35,144 nt of DNA, from positions 1 through 35,144 of the forward strand of contig CAIQPR010000043.1 of NCBI GenBank assembly GCA_903873775.1, given 5' to 3'. A program made the translations under genes and the position numbers. This stretch comes from an uncultured Actinomycetes bacterium. Lineage in GTDB: Bacteria > Actinomycetota > Acidimicrobiia > Acidimicrobiales > RAAP-2. Positions 18,433 to 28,032 of the stretch are shown here, piece after piece. The stretch's first letter is position 1; each line of letters begins with the position of its first letter. The notes under the pieces are model-generated. The model was not told the origin of the DNA, did not search any database, and saw only the letters and a program-made list of their open reading frames with translations.

Positions 18433-19789
18433 GGGTCAACTCTCCCAGAATCTCCGCGACGCCGCCGACGAGTTCGTGGGCGGTGCCGTACACGCTCACG
18501 CGGGCCCCGGCGAGCCCGTGCAGGTGCGCCGCCAGCGCGGCGGCAGTGAGTGGCGCGTGGCCGCGCGCAATCGCGCCGGCGATCATGCCAGCGAGAACGT
18601 CCCCGGTGCCGGCCGTCGCCAACGCCGGCGTCCCCGCGGTGACGACGCGGACGTCTCCGGTAGGACTCGCAACAATCGTTGTCGGACCCTTGAGGAGAAC
18701 GATGCAGTGCGTGTCACGCGCGAGGGAGCGCGCGGCCTCCAGGCGGTCCTCTCCGGGCACACGACCGTAGAGCGCCGTGTACTCCCCGTCGTGGGGCGTG
18801 AGGACGACGGGAGCGTCGGTGTGCTGGCGCTGCGCCAGCCACGGCACGTCGACGGCGTGCAAACCATCGGCGTCGAGAACGACCGGCATGCGTGCCCGGT
18901 CAATCAGAGAACGCACCTCGCGTCGCATGGCGGGATCACGACCGAGACCGGGACCAATGACGACCGCGTGGAGTCGCGTGGCGACCGAGACGGTGATGTC
19001 GCTCAGTTCACTCACCGCAGCTTCCAGGTGCACGACCTCGGCGGGAAAACCCTCGCGTCGACTCGTCTTCACCTCGGGCACGCACACCCGCATCATCGAG
19101 GCTCCCGTCGCGAGCGCCCCGTGCGCGGCGAGGACCGCGGCCCCGGGCATGGTGGGTGAGCCCGCGATGAGAAGCACGGCGTGACGCCACTTGTGATCAT
19201 CCCGGTGTTGGCGGACGAAGTGAGCCAGATCCGAGGACTCGACGATGCCGCTGGGCGCGCTGTCCACGATGTCGAGTCCGGCAAATCGGACCTCGCCAAC
19301 GAATTCGGTGGCGGGTCCAATCAGGTGGCTCGGCTTCAACGCCCCGAGCGCGAGCGTGACGTCGGCCACCATGGGCCGCCCGAGCACCTCGCCGGTGTCG
19401 GCGTTGACGCCGCTCGGCAGATCCACCGCGAGCACGAGAGTGTGGTCGTCCACGTCGGGAGAAAAATACGGACGGGAGCAACCGAGGCCGTAGGCCGCGT
19501 CGATGACGAGGTTGTATCCGCGCAGCTGTCGCGGAGCGTCCGTGGCGTCGAACACGTCGACTTTGGCTCCGCGATCTCGCAACCACCGGGCCGCCACGCG
19601 CCCGTCGTCACCGTTGTGACCCGTTCCGGCCACCACAGCAACGCGTCGACCGTAGAGAGACCCGAGCATGTCGGCGGCGGTGAGTCCGACGGCGAATCCC
19701 GCGCGTGTGATGAGAGTCGCCTCGCCGACTCGTGCGGCGGCGGTCGCATCGGCGGCGCGCATCGCGGCCGCGTCGAGCAAAGGAATCAC
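18422..19789 (-). CDS. Bifunctional NAD(P)H-hydrate epimerase / ADP-dependent NAD(P)HX dehydratase
   Basis: The 455-residue product has two domains. The N-terminal NnrE/YjeF_N part carries VVAGTGHNGDDGRVAARWL and DLPSGVNADTG and interconverts the R and S forms of damaged, hydrated NAD(P)H. The C-terminal NnrD part carries VIGPGLGRD, VVLDADGLHAV, LTPHDGEY, LLKGPTT and ATAGTGDVLAGMIAG and dehydrates S-NAD(P)HX with ADP. The fused form matches E. coli YjeF. The start is GTG 19789, with GTGA overlapping the acpS stop. The longer frame to 19951 lies inside acpS and is rejected. Confidence 0.95.
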   Translation of the reverse strand: MIPLLDAAAMRAADATAAARVGEATLITRAGFAVGLTAADMLGSLYGRRVAVVAGTGHNGDDGRVAARWLRDRGAKVDVFDATDAPRQLRGYNLVIDAAYGLGCSRPYFSPDVDDHTLVLAVDLPSGVNADTGEVLGRPMVADVTLALGALKPSHLIGPATEFVGEVRFAGLDIVDSAPSGIVESSDLAHFVRQHRDDHKWRHAVLLIAGSPTMPGAAVLAAHGALATGASMMRVCVPEVKTSRREGFPAEVVHLEAAVSELSDITVSVATRLHAVVIGPGLGRDPAMRREVRSLIDRARMPVVLDADGLHAVDVPWLAQRQHTDAPVVLTPHDGEYTALYGRVPGEDRLEAARSLARDTHCIVLLKGPTTIVASPTGDVRVVTAGTPALATAGTGDVLAGMIAGAIARGHAPLTAAALAAHLHGLAGARVSVYGTAHELVGGVAEILGELTRAS

Positions 19790-20154
19790 GAGGCTTCGCC
19801 AATCACGATGGCCCCCGCGCTCAGCGACGTGTGGGTCAGCGACACCGACCACGTGGTGGCACCACACGACGCCGCGAGGTCCCGGGCCGCGCCCGAGAGA
19901 ACCAATGTCGGAGCACCCGACGCATCGCGTCGCACTTCCATGTCGTGCCACTTGGCGGCGCCGAGTCCCACCCCGAGCGCTTTCAGAGTGGCTTCCTTGG
20001 CGGCGAAACGTGCCGCGAGCCGTTCAGGGCGTCCGGCGGCGTCGTGTTGTTCACGTTCGGTGAACAGTCGCCGCGTGAGGGACGGACGGCGCTCGAGAAT
20101 CGTCGAGAATCGGGCCACGTCGACGAGGTCGATCCCGACGCCGACCACGGTCAT
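19786..20154 (-). CDS. acpS: Holo-[acyl-carrier-protein] synthase
   Basis: The 122-residue product has the AcpS pattern: GVGIDLVDVARF with the Mg-binding Asp, FAAKEATLKALG with the second acidic ligand, and VSLTHTSLSAGAIVI near the end. It attaches phosphopantetheine from CoA to acyl carrier protein. The start is ATG 20154, whose ATGA overlaps the glmS stop. The length is normal for a trimeric AcpS. Confidence 0.97.
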   Translation of the reverse strand: MTVVGVGIDLVDVARFSTILERRPSLTRRLFTEREQHDAAGRPERLAARFAAKEATLKALGVGLGAAKWHDMEVRRDASGAPTLVLSGAARDLAASCGATTWSVSLTHTSLSAGAIVIGEAS

Positions 20155-21989
20155 TCGACGGTGACGGTCTTGGCGAGATTCCGAGGTCGGTCTACGTTGA
20201 GACCGCGCGCATGGGCCAGGTGATAGGCGAACTGTTGCAGGGCGACCATATCGACGAGCGGCGACAAGAGACTCTCCGTGGCCGGCACCCACAGCACAAA
20301 ATCGGCGACCGCGGCGACGTCGGCATCGTTCTCGTGGGCCACGGCAATGACCGTGGCGCCACGTGACTTCACCTCGGCCAAATTCGCGAACAGCTTCTCT
20401 TTGAGCTCGTCATTGGTAATCATCGCGATGACGACCACGCCCGGCTCAATCAGCGCCAGGGGTCCGTGCTTCAGTTCGCCAGCGGGATAACCCTCGGCGT
20501 GCACGTAGGTGATCTCTTTCAGCTTCAACGCGCCCTCGAGCGCCGTCGGGTAGCCGACATTGCGACCGAGGAAGAAAAAGTCGTGCGTGTCCTTCACCTG
20601 ATCCACGACGACCGCGACGGCGTCGTCCGAAGCGAGAGTTTTCTCTACCAGCACCGGAATTTCGTGGAGTCGACCGAGAAGTTCCTCGATGCGCGACGGG
20701 CTCAACGTGCCTCGCAATTGTGCGAGACGCAGCGCCAACATCTCCAGGGCCACGATCTGCGCCAGAACGGTCTTGGTCGCCACCACGCAGATTTCGAGTC
20801 CGGCGCGTGTGTAGAGAACTGCGTCCGCCTCTCGCGCCATCGACGAATCGACAATGTTGGACACCGCGACCACCATCGCCCCGCGCGACTTGGCTTCGCG
20901 CAGTGCCGTGATCGTGTCAATGGTCTCACCACTCTGGGATACGCCGATCACGAGCGACGTGCTGTCCACGACAGGATTGCGGTAGCGGAATTCGCTCGCG
21001 ATGTCGACCTCGACCGAGACGCGGGCCCACTGCTCGATGGCGTACTTCGCGACCATGGCGGTGTGATAACTCGAACCACACGCCACCAAGGTCACCTTGT
21101 CCACCTGGCGCAACTGCTCGTCGGTGATGCGTAGTTCGTCAAAGACGATGTTGCCCTGGTGGACCCGGTCGAGCAGCGTCGCACGAATGGCGTCGGGCTG
21201 CTCGTGCATCTCCTTGATCATGAAGGAGTCGTAGCCACCCTTCTGCGCGGCTTCCAAGTCCCAGTCGACAACGAGTTCGGTGAGTTCCGTCGGCGCGCCG
21301 CTCAAATCCGTGGCGCGATAGCCCGATGGCGTGAGCACGCAGATCTGGTCATCGTCGACGACAAAAAAGCGATCCGCACGGTCCAAGATGGCCGGCACGT
21401 CACTGGCGAGAAAGGTCTGGCCCTCCGCGGTGCCAATGATGAGCGGTGACACGCGACGTGCGGCGACGATGACGTCGGGCTCACTCGCCCGAATGACCGC
21501 GATAGCAAACGCCCCGCGCACCTCGTTCAACGTGGCACGAACCGCCGCTTCGAGGTCGAGGCCGTCGCGCAAGAATTCCTCGATGCGGTGCGCCAGGACC
21601 TCGGTGTCGGTGACGGACGTGAACACGTGACCGCGAGCGGTGAGCTGCGCAGCGAGCTCGTGGTGGTTCTCAATGATCCCGTTGTGGATGAGCGCTACGT
21701 CGCCGGAACAGTCGACGTGGGGGTGGGCATTGTGTTCTCCCGGGGCGCCGTGGGTGGCCCAGCGGGTGTGCCCAATGCCGGACGCGGTTTTGGGTGGCGC
21801 AGACGCGCACTGCGCAACCAGCGCGGTCACCGACTCGGTTCCCGACGCGGTGCGCGCACGCCACGTGCCGTCCGCCGTGTGCAAAGCGACGCCGGCGGAG
21901 TCGTAGCCCCGATATTCGAGACGTTCAAGACCCTCAAGAAGAATGGGCAGCGCGTCGGTTGAACCGACGACACCGATGATGCCGCACAT
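20151..21989 (-). CDS. glmS: Glutamine-fructose-6-phosphate aminotransferase (isomerising)
   Basis: The 612-residue product makes glucosamine-6-phosphate from fructose-6-phosphate and glutamine, the first step to UDP-GlcNAc. Cys2 (MCGIIGVVG) is the glutaminase nucleophile. GHTRWATHG follows in the N-terminal domain. Two SIS domains follow (VACGSSYHTAMVAKY and GRNVGYPTALEGALKLKEI), and the C-terminus NLAKTVTVE is diagnostic. No Shine-Dalgarno precedes the ATG. A TAGACT lies 6 bases upstream, so a leaderless transcript is likely in addition to read-through from glmM, 32 bases away. No glmS ribozyme is present. Confidence 0.98.
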   Translation of the reverse strand: MCGIIGVVGSTDALPILLEGLERLEYRGYDSAGVALHTADGTWRARTASGTESVTALVAQCASAPPKTASGIGHTRWATHGAPGEHNAHPHVDCSGDVALIHNGIIENHHELAAQLTARGHVFTSVTDTEVLAHRIEEFLRDGLDLEAAVRATLNEVRGAFAIAVIRASEPDVIVAARRVSPLIIGTAEGQTFLASDVPAILDRADRFFVVDDDQICVLTPSGYRATDLSGAPTELTELVVDWDLEAAQKGGYDSFMIKEMHEQPDAIRATLLDRVHQGNIVFDELRITDEQLRQVDKVTLVACGSSYHTAMVAKYAIEQWARVSVEVDIASEFRYRNPVVDSTSLVIGVSQSGETIDTITALREAKSRGAMVVAVSNIVDSSMAREADAVLYTRAGLEICVVATKTVLAQIVALEMLALRLAQLRGTLSPSRIEELLGRLHEIPVLVEKTLASDDAVAVVVDQVKDTHDFFFLGRNVGYPTALEGALKLKEITYVHAEGYPAGELKHGPLALIEPGVVVIAMITNDELKEKLFANLAEVKSRGATVIAVAHENDADVAAVADFVLWVPATESLLSPLVDMVALQQFAYHLAHARGLNVDRPRNLAKTVTVE

Positions 21990-21995
21990 ATCGAC

Positions 21996-22025
21996 AGTCT
22001 AGAGGGGGAGGTCGAAACAGGTCAG
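21996..22025 (-). promoter_or_regulatory. Putative internal promoter giving a leaderless glmS transcript
   Basis: A TAGACT -10 (22001-21996) lies 6 bases before the glmS ATG and a CTGACC -35 (22025-22020) lies 18 bases further up, overlapping the glmM stop. No ribosome-binding site exists in between, so a transcript would begin at or next to the A of the ATG. Confidence 0.5.
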
Positions 22026-23326
22026 CCGCGAGGCGTCAGACGGGCCGCAACCGCGTCGATAAACGCGTCCACGAAGGATCCGTCGCTCGCTTCCACCATG
22101 ATCCGCACGACGGGCTCGGTGCCCGAGGGACGCACCAGCAAACGCACGTCGTCGCCCGCGACACCAAAAGTGTCGAGGTGCTGCGCGAATACTTCGTCAA
22201 CGACAGCGGTGTCGAAATTCTCCGCGGGAACATTGAGCAACTGTTGCGGTAAGCGTCGCCAGGCGTCGTCGGCCAGTTGACTCAGCCGTCCTGTGCGCGC
22301 CACGAGTTCGCAGAGCAGAAGGCCACTCAGCGTCCCGTCGCCGGTCGGCTCGAGGTCGCGGAAGATGAGGTGACCCGATTGTTCACCCCCGAAGAAGAGT
22401 CCGTTCTCTTCGAGCGCGAGGAGTACGTTGCGGTCGCCGACGTCAGTTTCAATGACAGAAATACGCGCATTGCGCATCGCCCGTCGCAGGCCGAGATTGG
22501 ACATCGACGTCACCACCAGGGCGCCGCCGAGAACGCCACGATCATGACGATCGAGGGCGAAGAGCACCATCAGGTCGTCACCGTCACGCACCACTCCGTG
22601 ATCGTCCACCGCAACAAGACGATCCGCGTCGCCGTCAAAGGCGAGTCCGAGGTCGGCCCCACTGTGGCGCACGCGCTCCTGCAGCCGCTCGGGGTGCGTG
22701 GAACCACAGTTCAGATTGATATTGGTGCCGTCGGGTGACGCGGAGAGAACGTCGACGTCGGCGCCGAGACGACGAAAGACCGCGGGCGCAATGTCACTGG
22801 CCGCCCCGTTGGCGCAGTCCAACACGATGCGCAGTCCGTTGAGAGAGCCGGCGGGCACGGCGGCCACGAGACGATCGATGTACTGGGCAATGGCCGTGTC
22901 GTCGATGGGAAGAGACTCGAAATTCTCCGGCCCGTCCTCGACCGCCGCGAGCGCCGCCTCGAGTGCTTGTTCGGTCGGGTAGTCGAGCTTCCCGCCACCG
23001 ACACCGAGAACCTTGAGCCCGTTGTCGTAGTAGGGGTTGTGACTCGCAGAGACCACGATGCCCACGCTGCGTCGTTCTTCACACACCACGGCGACGCCGG
23101 GCGTCGTCACGACCCCCAGATTGGTGACGGGCGCACCCGCGTCACTGGCCCCCGCGGCCGCCGCGGCGGCGAGAGCTGGCGAGGAGGCGCGAGTGTCATA
23201 GCCAATGATGACGGGCTGTGCGCCAAAGACGCGCGCCACCGCCACACCGAGTCGATACGCCACGGCTGGCGTGATCTCGTCGTCGGCGCGACCGCGAATC
23301 CCGTCCGTGCCGAAGTGCACGGCCAT
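22022..23326 (-). CDS. glmM: Phosphoglucosamine mutase
   Basis: The 434-residue product turns glucosamine-6-phosphate into glucosamine-1-phosphate, following GlmS in UDP-GlcNAc synthesis. It has FGTDGIRG, the phosphoserine loop IVVSASHNPYYDNG, the Mg loop AFDGDADR, the sugar-binding GGEQSGH, and the phosphate-binding RPSGTEPVVRIMVE. The start is ATG 23326, 5 bases after the rpsI stop, so translation is probably coupled. The order rpsI-glmM-glmS is typical for Actinomycetota. Confidence 0.98.
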   Translation of the reverse strand: MAVHFGTDGIRGRADDEITPAVAYRLGVAVARVFGAQPVIIGYDTRASSPALAAAAAAGASDAGAPVTNLGVVTTPGVAVVCEERRSVGIVVSASHNPYYDNGLKVLGVGGGKLDYPTEQALEAALAAVEDGPENFESLPIDDTAIAQYIDRLVAAVPAGSLNGLRIVLDCANGAASDIAPAVFRRLGADVDVLSASPDGTNINLNCGSTHPERLQERVRHSGADLGLAFDGDADRLVAVDDHGVVRDGDDLMVLFALDRHDRGVLGGALVVTSMSNLGLRRAMRNARISVIETDVGDRNVLLALEENGLFFGGEQSGHLIFRDLEPTGDGTLSGLLLCELVARTGRLSQLADDAWRRLPQQLLNVPAENFDTAVVDEVFAQHLDTFGVAGDDVRLLVRPSGTEPVVRIMVEASDGSFVDAFIDAVAARLTPRG

Positions 23327-23331
23327 GGCGA

Positions 23332-23724
23332 CTAACGCTTCGAGTACTGCGGAGCCTTGCGAGCCTTCTTGAGACCGTACTTCTTGGTCTCCTTCGCTCG
23401 CGCGTCACGCGTCAGGAGGCCGGCCTTCTTGAGCGCGGGGCGCAAGTTCTCGTCGAGCTCGATGAGCGAGCGCGCGATCCCGAGACGCAGAGCCCCCGCC
23501 TGACCCGCGACGCCGCCGCCCTCGAGCGTGGCGTCGATGTCGTAGGTGACCTCGGTGTCGGTGAGACGCAGGGGCTCGCTCACGAGCTGACGGTGCGTCG
23601 CCGAAGTGAAGTAGTTGTCGAACGCGCGACCATTGATCGTGATGGTGCCGGTGCCGGGGCGAAGACGAACCCGCGCAACCGCTTCCTTGCGTCGTCCGGT
23701 GGTCTGGGTGAGGGGTGCAGTCAC
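23332..23724 (-). CDS. rpsI: 30S ribosomal protein S9
   Basis: The 130-residue protein has [14 protein letters not shown] at the start, [10 protein letters not shown], and the basic C-terminal tail ending QYSKR that reaches the P-site tRNA. The start is GTG 23724 with AGGAG 5-6 bases upstream. It follows rplM by 11 bases, the universal rplM-rpsI pairing. Confidence 0.99.
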   Translation of the reverse strand: MTAPLTQTTGRRKEAVARVRLRPGTGTITINGRAFDNYFTSATHRQLVSEPLRLTDTEVTYDIDATLEGGGVAGQAGALRLGIARSLIELDENLRPALKKAGLLTRDARAKETKKYGLKKARKAPQYSKR

Positions 23725-23735
23725 AATGTCTCCTA

Positions 23736-24182
23736 TTAACCGCGACGAATCGCCGAGGTGTCGAACTTCACAGGCTGCTGCGCAGCGTGCGGGTGCTCAG
23801 GACCCGCGTACACGAAGAGCTTGTCCATCTGCGCACGGCCGAGACGATTCTTCGGCACCATGCCCTTGATGGAATCAAAGACGAGCTTCTCCGGGTCGTT
23901 GGCGAGCAAGTCCTTCCAACTCGTCTGACGCAGACCACCCGGGTACCCGGAGTGGCGGTAGGCGAACTTCTGGTCGGCCTTGTTCGACGAGGTCACGATC
24001 TTGTCGGCGTTCACGATGATCACGAAGTCACCCGTGTCGAGGTGCGGCGCGAAGTACGTGCGGTGCTTGCCACGCAGCAAGCTTGCCGCGACGGTGGACA
24101 AACGACCGAGGATAAGACCCTCGGCGTCAATGACGTGCCAGGTCCGCGTGATCTCCGCGGCCTTCGGTGAGTACGTACGCAC
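23736..24182 (-). CDS. rplM: 50S ribosomal protein L13
   Basis: The 148-residue protein starts [20 protein letters not shown] as in other actinobacteria and contains [15 protein letters not shown] and [10 protein letters not shown]. The start is set at GTG 24182 because AAGGAAG lies 5 bases before it. The longer frame to 24230 would translate an upstream hairpin. L13 is an early-assembly large-subunit protein. Confidence 0.98.
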   Translation of the reverse strand: MRTYSPKAAEITRTWHVIDAEGLILGRLSTVAASLLRGKHRTYFAPHLDTGDFVIIVNADKIVTSSNKADQKFAYRHSGYPGGLRQTSWKDLLANDPEKLVFDSIKGMVPKNRLGRAQMDKLFVYAGPEHPHAAQQPVKFDTSAIRRG

Positions 24183-24209
24183 AGTTCTTCCTTCAGCGAT
24201 CTTGAACGC

Positions 24210-24225
24210 GGCGCCAACCGGCGCC
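24210..24225 (-). other. Leader hairpin upstream of rplM
   Basis: A 6-bp perfect stem GGCGCC-N4-GGCGCC lies 27 bases before the rplM start, in the gap after truA. There is no T run. Some bacteria have autoregulatory L13 leaders; whether this is one cannot be told. Confidence 0.4.
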
Positions 24226-24238
24226 ACCAAGGGACTCT

Positions 24239-25108
24239 CTACGATACAAAACCGGAGGCCCCTCCGGCAAGTTCGGGATATCCGACCCCGATAAGACTAA
24301 GCCCTCCGGCGGGCGCCGGGGACGGCAGGCCCGTCCGATCGGGGTTCTCTAGTCGGTCCACAACCTCGCGAACGTCGAGTTTTCCGCGTCCCACCGCGAC
24401 CATCGCGGAGGTCAAACTCCGCACCATTTGGTGGCAAAACGCGTTGGCGCGAATGTCGAAGCGAAGAACCGGGGACTGATCGATGGTGATCCCCCACTCG
24501 TCGTCCAAACGACGCCAGGCGGCCGCGAGAACCGTGCGGCGCAGGGGCTCACCCCCTGGGGCCCCGGCGGGACGACGGCAGAACGAGCGAAAATCGTGAT
24601 TGCCGAGAATGACGTCGGCGGCGGCGTTCATGGCGTCGAGATCCAGTGGTCCGGGCACCGTCCAGGCGGACAGCGAGGTGAGCGTCAGGGCCGGATGGGG
24701 AGATTCGACGACCAAGTAGCGATACGAGCGCCACGTGGCCGAGAATCGGGCGTGAAAGTCATCGCTGACGGGCGTGGCCCTCGTGATCACGATGCGCCCA
24801 GCCAACTGGTGGTTGAGGGAGCGCACGAGTCGCTCGGCGTCGGACCCCCGATCCCCTTCGTAGACGGGATCGGGCAGATCGACGTGAATTACTTGACCGA
24901 AGGCGTGTACACCGGCGTCCGTGCGGCCGGCCCCGACAATCTCGAGGGGGTAGGTCACACGAGCCGTGCGCGACATCGCGTCCCGCAGGGCGCCCACCAC
25001 CGTGTCAAAGCCAGGTTGGTCAGCGAAACCCCGAAAGGACGTTCCGTCGTACGCAATATCCAGTCGCCAGCGGCGACGGGAGATATTTAGCGGATCAAAC
25101 GAACTCAA
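24239..25108 (-). CDS. truA: tRNA pseudouridine(38-40) synthase TruA
   Basis: The 289-residue product has [18 protein letters not shown], the catalytic Asp in [28 protein letters not shown] and FCHQMVRSL, all TruA landmarks. It makes pseudouridine in the anticodon arm of many tRNAs. The only usable start is TTG 25108, which overlaps rplQ by 14 bases; no ATG or GTG is available before the conserved region. The rplQ-truA-rplM order is common in bacteria. Confidence 0.96.
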   Translation of the reverse strand: MSSFDPLNISRRRWRLDIAYDGTSFRGFADQPGFDTVVGALRDAMSRTARVTYPLEIVGAGRTDAGVHAFGQVIHVDLPDPVYEGDRGSDAERLVRSLNHQLAGRIVITRATPVSDDFHARFSATWRSYRYLVVESPHPALTLTSLSAWTVPGPLDLDAMNAAADVILGNHDFRSFCRRPAGAPGGEPLRRTVLAAAWRRLDDEWGITIDQSPVLRFDIRANAFCHQMVRSLTSAMVAVGRGKLDVREVVDRLENPDRTGLPSPAPAGGLSLIGVGYPELAGGASGFVS

Positions 25109-25457
25109 TGCGCGCCATCGGGGCGTTGTCGCCCGGACGCGGACCCAGCTTCAGGATGCGGGTGTAACCACCCGGACGCTCCGCGTAACGCGGGGCAATC
25201 TCCGTGAACAGCTTGTGGGTCATGTCCTTGTCGCGAATGAAGGCGACGACGCGACGCTGCGCGTGCACCGAACCCTCGGGCGAGTTCTTCGCTGCGGTCA
25301 CGCACTTCTCGACGACCGGGCGCAGGGCCTTGGCCTTGGCTTCAGTGGTCACGATGCCCTCGGCCGCGATCAATGACGCGACGAGGTTGCCCATCATGGC
25401 CTTCTGGTGCGCGGAGTCACCACCGAATCGGCGGCCGCGCTTGGGAGTTGCTCGCAT
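25095..25457 (-). CDS. rplQ: 50S ribosomal protein L17
   Basis: The 120-residue protein has the L17 sequence RRFGGDSAHQKAMMGNLVASL and VRPVVEKCVTAAK-like text (LRPVVEKCVTAAK), ending MARIEFV. GGAGGA lies upstream of the ATG inside the 3' end of rpoA, and the gap to rpoA is 3 bases. It lines the peptide exit tunnel side of the large subunit. Confidence 0.99.
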   Translation of the reverse strand: MRATPKRGRRFGGDSAHQKAMMGNLVASLIAAEGIVTTEAKAKALRPVVEKCVTAAKNSPEGSVHAQRRVVAFIRDKDMTHKLFTEIAPRYAERPGGYTRILKLGPRPGDNAPMARIEFV

Positions 25458-25460
25458 GTC

Positions 25461-26402
25461 TTAGTCCTCCGTCCGCAGCGAGAGGCCACGCTCGTCAAGG
25501 CGTTCCTGAACGTCCTTGAGGGAGGTGGCGCCAAAGTTGGTGATCGACGTGAGGTCGCGCTCAGTGCAGTTGACCAGCTGCGCGACCGTGTTGATGCCGG
25601 CACGCTTCAAGCAGTTGCGCGAGCGCTCGGTCAGGCCCAGCTCTTCGATACGAATGTCGAGCTCGCTGGCCGCGGCGACCGCAGTTCCGACGTCACCCAG
25701 CTCGAGCGACGGGGCTTCCTCGTCGAAACTCGCGATGAGTCCCACGAGAGTGCCGAGGGTCTTACCGGCGGAGGCGAGGGCCTCACGCGGCGAGATCGAA
25801 CCGTCGGTTTCCACGTCAATGATCAGGCGGTCGAAGTCCTTGGACTGCTCGACGCGCACGGGCTCGATTTCGAACGTCACGCGACGCACGGGCGAGAAGA
25901 TGGCGTCCAGCGGAATCACACCGATGGTCGAACCCGCCTTGTTGCCCTCGGCGCCGACGTAGCCCTTGCCACGCTCGACGGTGAGGTCGAACGCGAGGGA
26001 CGCCTTGGCGCTCGTCAGGTAGGCGAGGTGCAGGGTCGGGTTCAGAATTTCCACGTCCGCCGTCGTCGACAGGTCGGCCGCCGTCACGGCGCCCTCACCG
26101 GTCTTCTCGAGACGAAGGGTCACGGGCTCATTGCTCTCGACCTTAAGGAGCAGGTCCTTCAGGTTCAAGCAGATGTCCTGGACATCTTCCTTGACACCCT
26201 CGATGACACCAAACTCGTGCAGGACAGCGTCGAACTTGACCTTGGTCGCCGCGGCGCCGGGAATGGAACTGAGCAGAGTGCGGCGAAGCGAATTACCGAT
26301 CGTGTGGCCGAAGCCGGGGTCGAGCGGTCCGATGGCGAATGCCTGACGGTTGTTCTGCTCTTCGCCGATGGCCTCAACAGTGGGGCGCTGGATGATGAGC
26401 AT
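25461..26402 (-). CDS. rpoA: DNA-directed RNA polymerase subunit alpha
   Basis: The 313-residue protein has the N-terminal dimerisation domain (GPLDPGFGHTIGNSLRRTLL) and the C-terminal domain that contacts UP elements and activators (IEELGLTERSRNCLKRAGI). A variable linker joins them. The ATG has AAGGAG upstream. It sits between rpsD and rplQ as in most bacteria. Confidence 0.99.
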   Translation of the reverse strand: MLIIQRPTVEAIGEEQNNRQAFAIGPLDPGFGHTIGNSLRRTLLSSIPGAAATKVKFDAVLHEFGVIEGVKEDVQDICLNLKDLLLKVESNEPVTLRLEKTGEGAVTAADLSTTADVEILNPTLHLAYLTSAKASLAFDLTVERGKGYVGAEGNKAGSTIGVIPLDAIFSPVRRVTFEIEPVRVEQSKDFDRLIIDVETDGSISPREALASAGKTLGTLVGLIASFDEEAPSLELGDVGTAVAAASELDIRIEELGLTERSRNCLKRAGINTVAQLVNCTERDLTSITNFGATSLKDVQERLDERGLSLRTED

Positions 26403-26439
26403 TGGGACTCCTTGCGTATGTGGCGGGTGGTGGGACGGA

Positions 26440-27084
26440 TTACTTCGAGTACAGCTCGACGATGAGCTGCTCGTGGATCGACTCGTCGATCTGTTCGCGG
26501 ACAGGAACGACGCGCACGGTCACGTTGAAACCGTTGTCGCCCGCTTCGAGCCAGCCCGGGACGGTGCGGTCGAGCACGTCACGGTTGCGCACCACGTTGA
26601 AGTTCTCACGCGTGGCGTTCTTCAGTTCCACGACGTCGCCGGGGCGGCAGCGGAAGCTCGGAATGGTGACGCGACGGCCGTTCACGGTCACGTGACCGTG
26701 CAGCACGAACTGACGAGCCTGGGCGCGGCTGGCACCCCAACCCGCGCGGTAGGCGACGTTGTCCAAACGAAGTTCGAGGAACTGCAGCAACGTGGTACCG
26801 GTGATACCGGGGCGGCGGCTGGCCTCTTCGTAGAGGTTGCGGAACTGCTTTTCGAGCAAGCCGTAGATACGACGAGCCTTCTGCTTCTCACGCAACTGGG
26901 TCAGGTACTCCGAGCCCTGACGCTGACGGCTGTTGCCGTGCATGCCCGGCGGGTACGCACGGGTCTGACGGTCGGAGTTTTCAGAGACGGGGCACTTCGT
27001 TGAGAAGCAGCGCTCACCCTTCAAGAAGAGCTTCGTGCGCTCACGACGACAGAGTCGGCAAACGGGTCCGGTGTAACGAGCCAT
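26440..27084 (-). CDS. rpsD: 30S ribosomal protein S4, zinc-binding (C+) form
   Basis: The 214-residue protein has an N-terminal zinc site, C9-x2-C12-x13-C26-x4-C31, so it is the C+ form. The S4 RNA-binding domain (RLDNVAYRAGW, RQFVLHGHVTVNGRRV) follows. The start is ATG 27084 after AAGGAAAG. The frame continues upstream to 27354 through rpsK but that part is a shadow. S4 starts 30S assembly and often controls its operon by binding mRNA; no S4 leader could be identified here. Confidence 0.98.
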   Translation of the reverse strand: MARYTGPVCRLCRRERTKLFLKGERCFSTKCPVSENSDRQTRAYPPGMHGNSRQRQGSEYLTQLREKQKARRIYGLLEKQFRNLYEEASRRPGITGTTLLQFLELRLDNVAYRAGWGASRAQARQFVLHGHVTVNGRRVTIPSFRCRPGDVVELKNATRENFNVVRNRDVLDRTVPGWLEAGDNGFNVTVRVVPVREQIDESIHEQLIVELYSK

Positions 27085-27092
27085 AACTTTCC

Positions 27093-27488
27093 TTAGCCTC
27101 GACGACGCTTCTTGGGGCGGCAGCCGTTGTGGGGGATCGGGGTGACGTCCTGGATCTTGACGACCTCGATACCGGCGGCGGCGATGGAACGAATCGCCGT
27201 CTCTCGACCGGAACCGGGACCGCGCACCAGCACGTCCACCTTCTTGACGCCGTGCTCCATCGCTGCGCGGGCGCACTTCTCCGCGGCGAGCTGTGCGGCG
27301 TACGGGGTCGACTTGCGCGAACCCTTGAAGCCGACGTTGCCGGAGCTGGCCCACGAAAGGACATTGCCCTCGGGGTCAGTGATGGACACGATCGTGTTGT
27401 TGAATGAGCTCTTGATGTGAGCAACGCCGAACGCAACGTTCTTGCGTTCCTTACGACGAGGCTTGCGAGTGGCCGACGGCTTCGCCAT
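27093..27488 (-). CDS. rpsK: 30S ribosomal protein S11
   Basis: The 131-residue protein has [36 protein letters not shown] and the C-terminal [17 protein letters not shown], all diagnostic. Its ATG overlaps the rpsM stop by one base (TAATG). It lies on the platform of the small subunit. Confidence 0.99.
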   Translation of the reverse strand: MAKPSATRKPRRKERKNVAFGVAHIKSSFNNTIVSITDPEGNVLSWASSGNVGFKGSRKSTPYAAQLAAEKCARAAMEHGVKKVDVLVRGPGSGRETAIRSIAAAGIEVVKIQDVTPIPHNGCRPKKRRRG

Positions 27489-27865
27489 TACTTCTTCACC
27501 TTCTTCTTACCGGCGACGGTGCGCTTCGGTCCCTTGCGGGTGCGGGCGTTGGTACGGGTGCGCTGTCCGCGAACGGGCAGACCCTTGCGGTGACGGATCC
27601 CCTGCAGGCAGTTGATCTCCATCTTGCGCTTGATGTCCTGAGCGACGTCACGGCGGAGGTCACCCTCAACGGTGAGGTTCTGGTCAATCCACGCACGGAG
27701 CTTGTTGACATCAGCTTCCGTGAGGTCACGCACGCGCGTGGACTCGTCGATCCCGGTCGCCTCGCAGATCTGCTGGGCGGTGGTCGGACCAATTCCAAAA
27801 ATGTAAGTGAGCGAAATCACCGTGCGCTTTTCGCGCGGGATGTCGACTCCGGCAATACGGGCCAT
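27488..27865 (-). CDS. rpsM: 30S ribosomal protein S13
   Basis: The 125-residue protein has [28 protein letters not shown] and [18 protein letters not shown], with a lysine-rich tail. AGGAGAGG lies upstream of the ATG and overlaps the rpmJ stop. It contacts tRNA and L5 at the subunit interface. Confidence 0.99.
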   Translation of the reverse strand: MARIAGVDIPREKRTVISLTYIFGIGPTTAQQICEATGIDESTRVRDLTEADVNKLRAWIDQNLTVEGDLRRDVAQDIKRKMEINCLQGIRHRKGLPVRGQRTRTNARTRKGPKRTVAGKKKVKK

Positions 27866-27877
27866 CTCGTTCCTCTC

Positions 27878-27991
27878 CTAGCCCTGGCGCTGCTTGTGAC
27901 GCGGGTTCTCACAAATCACGCGGACGTGACCCTCTCGGCGGATGACCTTGCACTTCTCGCACATCGGCTTGACGCTGGCTCGAACCTTCAT
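27878..27991 (-). CDS. rpmJ: 50S ribosomal protein L36, zinc-binding form
   Basis: This 37-residue protein reads [20 protein letters not shown] and ends NPRHKQRQG. It has the full zinc site C11, C14, C27, H32 (C+ form). The ribosome-binding site is weak (GAGAAAG, about 10 bases before the ATG). It sits between infA and rpsM as in most bacteria. Zinc-free paralogues used under zinc limitation were not seen in the window. Confidence 0.98.
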   Translation of the reverse strand: MKVRASVKPMCEKCKVIRREGHVRVICENPRHKQRQG

Positions 27992-28032
27992 CAGTTGTTT
28001 CTTTCTCGACTCTCGTGAACCTGTACCGAGGA

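Noticed and set aside
21990..22021. glmS ribozyme upstream of glmS
   Set aside because: The gap between glmM and glmS is only 32 bases, far too short for the ribozyme.
25407..26465. 352-codon open frame on the plus strand opposite rpoA
   Set aside because: The minus strand is unambiguous rpoA. The opposite frame is Asp/Arg/Leu-rich with no domain features, typical of antisense shadows at this GC content.
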